Assembly: GCF_900187505.1 (NCBI RefSeq)
Contig: NZ_FYDL01000001.1
Span: forward strand, 124,001 to 188,000
Origin: Pseudomonas sp. Irchel s3h17
GTDB lineage: Bacteria; Pseudomonadota; Gammaproteobacteria; Pseudomonadales; Pseudomonadaceae
Reading direction: 5' to 3'
DNA: 64,000 nucleotides
How positions within the stretch are numbered: position 1 is the first letter of the stretch; every line of letters begins with the position of its first letter. Shown here in pieces: positions 58,692 to 64,000 of the stretch. A program made the position numbers and the translations under genes. The notes beneath the pieces were generated by a model. The model was given only the letters and a program-made list of their open reading frames with translations, made no database searches and had not been told where the DNA came from.

Positions 58692-59180
58692 TCACAAATG
58701 GTAGACATCGATGACCTGGCGAACGTAGTCGTTCTTCAGGATCACTTTCTTGGCCTTGATCAGCGGGCTGTCGCCGCGCACATCGAGGGTGTAGAAGCTG
58801 CTGCCGAAGTAGCTGTCGACGGTCTTGTAACGAAAGCTCAGGGTGTGCCAGTTGAAGCGCACGTTGCACAGGCCGTCGGCCTGTTCGAGCAGCTCGATGT
58901 TGCTGATGTTGTGAGAGGTGCGGGTGTCCGGCACGCTGGCACTGGAACGCTCGGTCTTGATCCGGAAGATCCGGTCTTCAAGCCCCATGCGGTTGCCGTA
59001 CCAGATCAGCGAGATTTCCCGCTGCGGATCGCAGGTCAACTCGTCGTTATCGTCCCAGGACGGCATCCAGAAGCAGGCGTCGGCGGCATACAGTTCCAGC
59101 CAGTTGTCCCAGTCCTTGTCGTCGAGGTAGCGCGCTTCGCGGTAGAGAAAATCGCGCACGGCGTCGTAGGTCATGTTCAT
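58692..59180 (-). CDS. benB: Benzoate 1,2-dioxygenase small (beta) subunit BenB
   Basis: 162 aa: [37 protein letters not shown] and the C-terminal [19 protein letters not shown] are characteristic. This subunit packs against BenA in an alpha3beta3 hexamer and is mainly structural. The ATG overlaps the benA stop by four bases (ATGA); a second ATG two codons later is less likely. Confidence 0.95.
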   Translation of the reverse strand: MNMTYDAVRDFLYREARYLDDKDWDNWLELYAADACFWMPSWDDNDELTCDPQREISLIWYGNRMGLEDRIFRIKTERSSASVPDTRTSHNISNIELLEQADGLCNVRFNWHTLSFRYKTVDSYFGSSFYTLDVRGDSPLIKAKKVILKNDYVRQVIDVYHL

Positions 59181-60541
59181 GCCAGTTCCTCCACCTTGAT
59201 CAGCGCCGATTGCTCTTCGCTCAAGGCCTTGAGCATGGTTGCCTGCCAGTACTTGTGTTGCAGCACGAACAGGCCCTCGTCTTCGGTACGCACGCCGCTG
59301 AGCAGTGGGTGCAGGTCGATTTCCCTGGCTGCCTCGTCGGCGCCCTCGATCCAGTGCTCGGCGCCTCGGGACATATCGTTCCAGGCGCTGGTACTGCCCT
59401 GGTAACCCAACTGGCAGGAGCGGAATTCTTCCAGGTCGTCCGGGGTCGCCATGCCGCTGACGTTGAAGAAGTCTTCGTACTGACGAATCCGGCTCGAACG
59501 CGCCACGTCGCTTTCACCTTTGGGGGCGATGCAGTAGATGGTGATCTCGGTGCGGTTGACCGAGATCGGCCGGGCAATGCGGATCTGCGAGCTGAACTGG
59601 TCCATCAGGTACACGTTGGGGTACAGGCACAGATTGCGCGAGTTCTCGATCATCCAGTCGGCGCGGGCCTGGCCGAAGTCCTTGGCCAGTTCGTCGCGGC
59701 GCTCGTACAACGGACGGTCCTCGGGGTTGGACCAACGGGTCCAGAGCAGCATGTGGCCCTTGTCGAAGGAGTAGAAACCACCGCCCTGCTTGGCCCAGGT
59801 GCCGGCGCTCATGGTCGGGTTCTCGTCACCGCATTCGCGCTGCTTGCGCTGGTTCTGGGTGGCGGCATAGTTCCAGTGCACGGAACTGACGTGGTAACCG
59901 TCGGCGCCATTTTCAGCGGTGAGTTTCCAGTTGCCTTCGTAGATGTAGCTGCTGGAGCCGCGCAACACTTCCAGGCCATCGGCGGACTGGTCGACGATCA
60001 TGTCGATGATCTTTGCCGATTCACCCAGGTGCTCGACCAATGGCACCACGTCTGCCTTGAGGCTGCCGAACAGGAAGCCACGATAGGACTCGAAGCGTGC
60101 CACCTTGGTCAGGTCGTGGGAGCCTTCGCAGTTGAAACTCGCCGGATAGCCCGCCGCAGCCGGGTCCTTGACCTTGAGCAGCTTGCCGGAGTTGTTGAAC
60201 GTCCAGCCGTGGAATGGGCAGGTATAGGAAGATTTGTTGCCGGTCTTGTGTCGGCACAGCATCGCACCGCGGTGACTGCAGGCGTTGATGAAGGCATTCA
60301 GCTCGCCGTCCTTGTTGCGCGCAATGAAGATCGACTGGCGGCCCATGGTGGTGGTGTAGAAATCGTTTTTGTTCGGAATCTGGCTCTCGTGGGCGAGGTA
60401 CAGCCAGTTGCCTTCGAAGATGTGCTGCATCTCGAGATCGAACAAGCGCGGGTCGGTAAACATCTCCCGCTTGCAGCGGAAGAGGCCCTGTTCTTTGTCG
60501 TCTTCGAGCAGGGAGTGAACGTATTCGGGTCGCAGGGACAT
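59177..60541 (-). CDS. benA: Benzoate 1,2-dioxygenase large (alpha) subunit BenA
   Basis: 454 aa Rieske non-heme iron oxygenase that hydroxylates benzoate to the cis-diol. The Rieske cluster ligands are C88, H90, C108 and H111 (CSH...CPFHGW); mononuclear iron ligands sit in [14 protein letters not shown] and a later Asp. The start at 60541 has GGAGG upstream at eight bases. First gene of benABCD, preceded by two BenR boxes. The sequence of the ring-cleavage partners and benR next door supports benzoate rather than toluate use. Confidence 0.95.
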   Translation of the reverse strand: MSLRPEYVHSLLEDDKEQGLFRCKREMFTDPRLFDLEMQHIFEGNWLYLAHESQIPNKNDFYTTTMGRQSIFIARNKDGELNAFINACSHRGAMLCRHKTGNKSSYTCPFHGWTFNNSGKLLKVKDPAAAGYPASFNCEGSHDLTKVARFESYRGFLFGSLKADVVPLVEHLGESAKIIDMIVDQSADGLEVLRGSSSYIYEGNWKLTAENGADGYHVSSVHWNYAATQNQRKQRECGDENPTMSAGTWAKQGGGFYSFDKGHMLLWTRWSNPEDRPLYERRDELAKDFGQARADWMIENSRNLCLYPNVYLMDQFSSQIRIARPISVNRTEITIYCIAPKGESDVARSSRIRQYEDFFNVSGMATPDDLEEFRSCQLGYQGSTSAWNDMSRGAEHWIEGADEAAREIDLHPLLSGVRTEDEGLFVLQHKYWQATMLKALSEEQSALIKVEELA

Positions 60542-60577
60542 GGCCGCCGCCTCCATTGTTTTTATTCAGGCAGGCTC

Positions 60578-60640
60578 ATGCTAGGGCGGGTGGCGGCGCG
60601 GCAATATCCGCTGGGTGCAGATCGTTATCCGTTTTGTGCA
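60578..60640 (-). promoter_or_regulatory. benA promoter with two BenR boxes and -10
   Basis: On the minus strand TGCA-N6-GGATA occurs twice (60640-60626 and 60619-60605) separated by six bases, exactly the layout of XylS/BenR sites at the TOL Pm promoter. The -10-like TAGCAT (60583-60578) follows the second GGATA by 21 bases, the same spacing as in Pm. The -35 region overlaps the second box, typical of class II activation. Confidence 0.88.
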
Positions 60641-60707
60641 AGGCGCACGAATGAAGTGGCAGGTGCCGGTAGACCGGCGAATTGATCATGCCAGCAGCAA
60701 AGCGCGA

Positions 60708-61664
60708 TCAATGCCGGCGCTTGAGGGTGTCGGAGGGCAGTTCGCCGAACTGCTTGCGGTAGCTGTCGGAGAACCGCCCCAGGTGCAGGAAGCCGTAATC
60801 CATGGCCAGTTCGGTGACGTTGCGCACGGTGCAGGTCGGGTCGCTGAGGCAAGCCTGGACCCGCTCGAGCTTCTTCTGGCGGATGTAGTTTTTCGGCGTG
60901 GTGGCGGCGTTGCGCTCGAACAGGCCGTACAGCGAGCGCAGGCTTATCTGCGCCTGGCGAGCCAGTTCCTCGCTGCAGATGTCCTGCTTGAGGTTACGCT
61001 CGATATAGTCGGCAATCCGCTCGAAACTGGCCGACTGCGAACCCAGGCCGGCGCGGCTGACGTTGGTTTTCATCAGGCTGAGCATCTTGCTCACGATGAT
61101 CTGCGCGTAATGCTCCTGGACCCGCGGCATGCTCTCGGCCGCCTCGGCCTCCTGACAGACCATGCCCAGCAAATTGACGAACCCTTCAAGCTCGTCCAGC
61201 TGGTAGCGATTCTCCAGGAACCGCACGCCCTGCCCCGGGTGAATCCAGCGTTGCTCCTGGCAGACCGACTCCAGCAGGCTGGCGGGCATTTTCAGGATGA
61301 ATTTTTCGCAATCGTCGGAGTACGTCAGGTCCACCGGATCGTCCGGGTTGATCAGCAGCAGTTCCCCGGGGGCAAAGTAGTGTTCCTGGCGATGGCCGCG
61401 CCACAGGCAATGGCCCTTGAGCAGCACCTGCAGGTGGAAAATGGTTTCCAGCGCCGGCGAGGTCACCCGCACGCTGCCGCCGTAACTGATACGGCACAGG
61501 TCCAGGCTGGCGAATTTGCTGTGATTGAGACTGGCCTGCGGGCTACCGCTGCGGGGCAGGCGGATGCAATGGCTGCCCACGTGCTGATTGACATAGCCCG
61601 ACACCGCGTAGGGGTCGGCCTGGACAAACACGCTGCTGCGCTCACTCAATAGATGCGCTTGCAT
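60708..61664 (-). CDS. benR: BenR, AraC/XylS-family activator of benzoate genes
   Basis: 318 aa. An N-terminal effector domain (HCIRLPRSGSPQASL... ISYGGSVRV...) is followed by a C-terminal AraC helix-turn-helix pair (EELARQAQISLRSLYGLFER; TELAMDYGFLHLGRFSDSYRKQFGELPS). It binds benzoate and activates benA through the TGCA-N6-GGNTA sites found just downstream. It lies 153 bases after catA and 167 bases ahead of benA, in the same direction as both. Confidence 0.92.
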   Translation of the reverse strand: MQAHLLSERSSVFVQADPYAVSGYVNQHVGSHCIRLPRSGSPQASLNHSKFASLDLCRISYGGSVRVTSPALETIFHLQVLLKGHCLWRGHRQEHYFAPGELLLINPDDPVDLTYSDDCEKFILKMPASLLESVCQEQRWIHPGQGVRFLENRYQLDELEGFVNLLGMVCQEAEAAESMPRVQEHYAQIIVSKMLSLMKTNVSRAGLGSQSASFERIADYIERNLKQDICSEELARQAQISLRSLYGLFERNAATTPKNYIRQKKLERVQACLSDPTCTVRNVTELAMDYGFLHLGRFSDSYRKQFGELPSDTLKRRH

Positions 61665-61768
61665 AACCGGTCACTCTCATTGTTTTTATAGGCTGTGGCG
61701 GGTCGCGAGTGGCGCCCGCCCAGTACATCGGGCCCGATCATTCTATGGGTGTCATTCCATAACGCAAA

Positions 61769-61800
61769 GCCACGAGATAAACGGTGGGTTATCTCGTGGC
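61769..61800 (-). terminator. Terminator hairpin of the cat operon
   Basis: GCCACGAGATAA (61769-61780) and TTATCTCGTGGC (61789-61800) form a perfect 12-pair stem with an eight-base loop, 17 bases past the catA stop; on the minus strand it is followed by TTTGCGTT, a modest T-rich stretch. It separates catBCA from benR. Confidence 0.75.
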
Positions 61801-61816
61801 CAGGCCCCCTGCGACG

Positions 61817-62746
61817 TCAGGCCTCCAGTGCGCGAACCCGCTCGCTGCGCTGTTGTTCCTGCGGTTGTGCCGTCGACTGCAAGGTGAAATCGAAGTCGAT
61901 CTCGGCGAAACGCCCGCTGACGCCATGCTCGGCCGCCCGCTGCTGATCGTCGCTGAAGGTGATCCTGGCGATCAGTTCGTCACGGGTGGCGTAGGCGAAG
62001 TCATCATGCAGGTACTGGTCACCGTCCAGGTTGATCTGGGTGGTCAGGTGGCGATGATCGTCCGCCGAGATGAAGAAGTGAATGTGCGCCGGGCGCTGGC
62101 CATGACGGCCCAGTTGATCGAGCAGTTGCTGGGTCGGACCGTCCGGCGGGCAGCCATAACCCGACGGCACGATGCTCTGGAAGCGATAGCGGCCTTCGGC
62201 ATCGGTGACGATCCGGCGACGCAGGTTGAATTCCGACTGGCTGCCATCGAAGTACGAATAGGTGCCGCCGGTGTTGGCGTGCCAGACATCCACCACGGCG
62301 CCGGCCAGCGGCGTGCCATCGGTGTTCTTGACCTGGCCTTGCATGAACAGCACCACACCCGGATCGACTCCGTCGTCCAGGCGCGCAAAACCGTCGGCCA
62401 ACGGCGCGCCGGCCACGTACAGCGGGCCTTCGATGGTGCGCGGGGTGCCGCCGGCCTTGCCGGCCTGCTCGTCTTCGGCGTCCATCAACAGGTCGAGGTA
62501 GTGTTCCAGGCCAAGGCCTGCAACCAGCAGGCCGGCTTCCTGGCGCGTGCCCAGTTCGTTGAGGTAGTTGACGGCTTTCCAGAACTCTTGCGGGGTCACC
62601 TGCAGGTCTTCAATGATGTTCACCGAATCGCGCAGGATGCGGTAGATCAACGCCTTGGCCCGTGGATTGCCCTGGTCGTTGAGCAGGCCGCTGGCGTCTT
62701 CGAGGAACTTCTGGGCGCTGGCAGTGTGGGAAATTCTGACGTTCAT
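61817..62746 (-). CDS. catA: Catechol 1,2-dioxygenase CatA
   Basis: 309 aa intradiol ring-cleavage enzyme that converts catechol to cis,cis-muconate. Iron(III) ligands: Y163 in GGTYSYFDG, Y197 in PSGYGCPPDG, and H221/H223 in RPAHIHFFI. The N-terminal helical domain (AQKFLEDASGLLNDQ) forms the dimer and lipid-binding interface. The start has GAGG ahead. It is third in catB-catC-catA and lies 51 bases after catC. Confidence 0.96.
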   Translation of the reverse strand: MNVRISHTASAQKFLEDASGLLNDQGNPRAKALIYRILRDSVNIIEDLQVTPQEFWKAVNYLNELGTRQEAGLLVAGLGLEHYLDLLMDAEDEQAGKAGGTPRTIEGPLYVAGAPLADGFARLDDGVDPGVVLFMQGQVKNTDGTPLAGAVVDVWHANTGGTYSYFDGSQSEFNLRRRIVTDAEGRYRFQSIVPSGYGCPPDGPTQQLLDQLGRHGQRPAHIHFFISADDHRHLTTQINLDGDQYLHDDFAYATRDELIARITFSDDQQRAAEHGVSGRFAEIDFDFTLQSTAQPQEQQRSERVRALEA

Positions 62747-62797
62747 GATTAATCCTCATCTTGTATTTATTAGAGTACAGAACCGGCAAACAACGAA

Positions 62798-63088
62798 TCA
62801 GCGATCATCCTCATGAATAGAGGAAGGATGCCTGCACATCGCGTTCACTTCGATAGCCATGTAGGGATACAGCGGCAGTTGCATCAGCAGGTCGTGCAGT
62901 TCCTGCACGCTGTCGACGTCGAACACGCTGTAGTTGGCGTACAACCCGGCGATACGCCACAGGTGCCGCCACTTGCCCTGTTGCTGCAGGCGCTGGGCCA
63001 GGGCCTTTTCATCGGCCTTGAGCTGGGCGGCCTGCTGCGGATTCATGTCGACCGGCAGGTTCACGGTCATTTTTACGTGGAACAACAT
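62798..63088 (-). CDS. catC: Muconolactone delta-isomerase CatC
   Basis: 96 aa, MLFHVKMTVNLPVDMNP, GKWRHLWRIAGLYANYSVFDV and LHDLLMQLPLYPYM are invariant-looking CatC blocks. It isomerises muconolactone to beta-ketoadipate enol-lactone as a small decamer-forming enzyme. GAGGAG precedes the ATG; 10 bases from the catB stop. Confidence 0.96.
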   Translation of the reverse strand: MLFHVKMTVNLPVDMNPQQAAQLKADEKALAQRLQQQGKWRHLWRIAGLYANYSVFDVDSVQELHDLLMQLPLYPYMAIEVNAMCRHPSSIHEDDR

Positions 63089-63098
63089 GGGCTACTCC

Positions 63099-64000
63099 TC
63101 AGGCGGTGTGGATGGCAGTGGCGGTTTTGTCGCGACGGAAGAACGCCAGGCGCTCCTCGTCCAGGGTCAGGCCAAGGCCAGGCGCCCTGGAAACATGCAG
63201 GTGGAAATCGCGGTACACCGGCGCTTCGCCGAGGATGTCCTCGGTCAGCAACAGCGGGCCGAACAACTCGGTGTCCCACGCCAGCTTGTCCAGGGTCAGG
63301 AAGGCATGGGCCGAGGCCAGGGTACCGATCCCACCTTCGAGCATCGTACCGCCGTACAGGCCGATCCCTGCTGCCTCGGCAATTGCCGCTGTGCGCAACA
63401 CCGCGCGCGGGCCGCCGTTCTTGGCGATCTTCAGGGCGAACACCGACGCCGCGCCTTCACGGGCCAGGTTGAACGCATCCTCGACGCACTCGATCGACTC
63501 GTCCGCCATGATCGGTGCCGGGCTGATGGCATTGAGGCGCGCCATGCCGGCGCGGTTGTTGCGGGAAATCGGCTGTTCGATCAGGTCGATGCCGTTGCCG
63601 CCCAGGACCCGGCAGGCGCGCAGCGCCACCGCTTCGTCCCAGGCCTGGTTGACGTCGACCCGCACGCTGGCACGGTCGCCCAGGGCTTTCTTGATGGCAA
63701 TCACGTGCGCCAGGTCGCGGTCGACTTCGCCCGCCCCGATCTTCAACTTGAAGATCCGGTGGCGCCGCAGGTCGAGCATCTGCTCGGCTTCGGCGATGTC
63801 CTTGGCGGTATCGCCGCTGGCCAGGGTCCAGGCCACCGGCAGCGAATCGCGTACCCGCCCACCCAGCAACTCGCTGACCGGCAGCCCCAGGCGTTTGCCC
63901 TGCGCGTCGAGCAAGGCGGTTTCGATACCGGACCTGGCGAAGGTATTACCGCGAATGCTACGGTCCAGGCGCAGCATGGCCGCGTTGATGTTGCACGCGT
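63099..64000 (-). CDS. catB: Muconate cycloisomerase CatB (3' part; 5' end outside window)
   Basis: About 300 C-terminal residues are present, continuing past base 64000. Enolase-superfamily features: RHRIFKLKIGAG with the KxK catalytic pair, VRVDVNQAWDE (metal Asp), LIEQPI (metal Glu) and ADESIE (metal Asp), then FALKIAKNGG. It converts cis,cis-muconate to muconolactone. The first in-frame Met at 63977 is internal: upstream residues (NINAAM) fit the family, so the true start lies outside. The divergent regulator catR would be expected beyond the edge. Confidence 0.93.
   Translation of the reverse strand, partial: ACNINAAMLRLDRSIRGNTFARSGIETALLDAQGKRLGLPVSELLGGRVRDSLPVAWTLASGDTAKDIAEAEQMLDLRRHRIFKLKIGAGEVDRDLAHVIAIKKALGDRASVRVDVNQAWDEAVALRACRVLGGNGIDLIEQPISRNNRAGMARLNAISPAPIMADESIECVEDAFNLAREGAASVFALKIAKNGGPRAVLRTAAIAEAAGIGLYGGTMLEGGIGTLASAHAFLTLDKLAWDTELFGPLLLTEDILGEAPVYRDFHLHVSRAPGLGLTLDEERLAFFRRDKTATAIHTA

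Noticed and set aside
63099..63977. Complete catB starting at 63977
   Set aside because: The frame continues upstream with family-like residues (NINAAM) to the window edge, and CatB needs about 70 more N-terminal residues.

Overview
The window is a chromosomal segment of a fluorescent Pseudomonas (P. fluorescens group). Evidence: an AprX-type alkaline protease with its own type I exporter, a GlgE/TreS trehalose and alpha-glucan locus, a ben/cat catechol pathway with BenR control, high GC, Pseudomonas-restricted small families (DUF2790, DUF3203, DUF2934) and many Pseudomonas REP/REPIN palindromes. I see no rRNA, tRNA, CRISPR array, prophage or intact transposase gene.

Layout. (1) 1-5341, minus strand: aprX (serralysin protease), aprI (inhibitor), aprD-aprE-aprF (type I secretion; aprF is cut by the window edge). 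(2) 6198-27507: a trehalose/alpha-glucan island. The plus-strand operon is glgA-treZ-malQ-treY-DUF2934, followed by glgX and an endonuclease/exonuclease/phosphatase-family gene. A passenger-less autotransporter barrel comes next. The minus-strand operon is glgE-treS/maltokinase-glgB. TreS-Mak and GlgE convert trehalose through maltose 1-phosphate into alpha-glucan, GlgB branches it, GlgX and MalQ trim and rearrange it, and TreY/TreZ release trehalose again. (3) 27693-38144: mixed small genes, an isolated ccoG, a MocR-type regulator, a ParDE-like toxin-antitoxin pair with a clear operator palindrome, an SDR, a MucR-like MHYT-GGDEF-EAL protein, two small exported proteins and an OprD-type porin. 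(4) 38423-48023: topB, then the convergent six-gene operon nadK-phosphoesterase-glpG-yeaC-DUF2797-pepN, with DUF1853 divergent from nadK. (5) 48040-55876: arsR-arsB, an FMN reductase, a LysR regulator, a GNAT acetyltransferase, ldcA and dnaQ. (6) 56879-64000, minus strand: catB-catC-catA, benR, benA-benB-benC-benD, turning benzoate into catechol and catechol onward into the beta-ketoadipate pathway.

The most striking non-coding structures are as follows. A 253-bp tandem array (55884-56879) lies between dnaQ and benD; each unit carries a REP pair plus what look like copied edges of both neighbouring genes. A REP-bearing, MITE-like element has inserted into another REPIN (29905-30190). Two more elements (14788-15002, 49801-50014) share a related terminal inverted repeat. 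REP hairpin stems show compensatory base changes. A textbook pair of BenR boxes with a matching -10 lies upstream of benA (60578-60640). Functions were assigned by reading translated sequences and motifs by eye; no database search was run.
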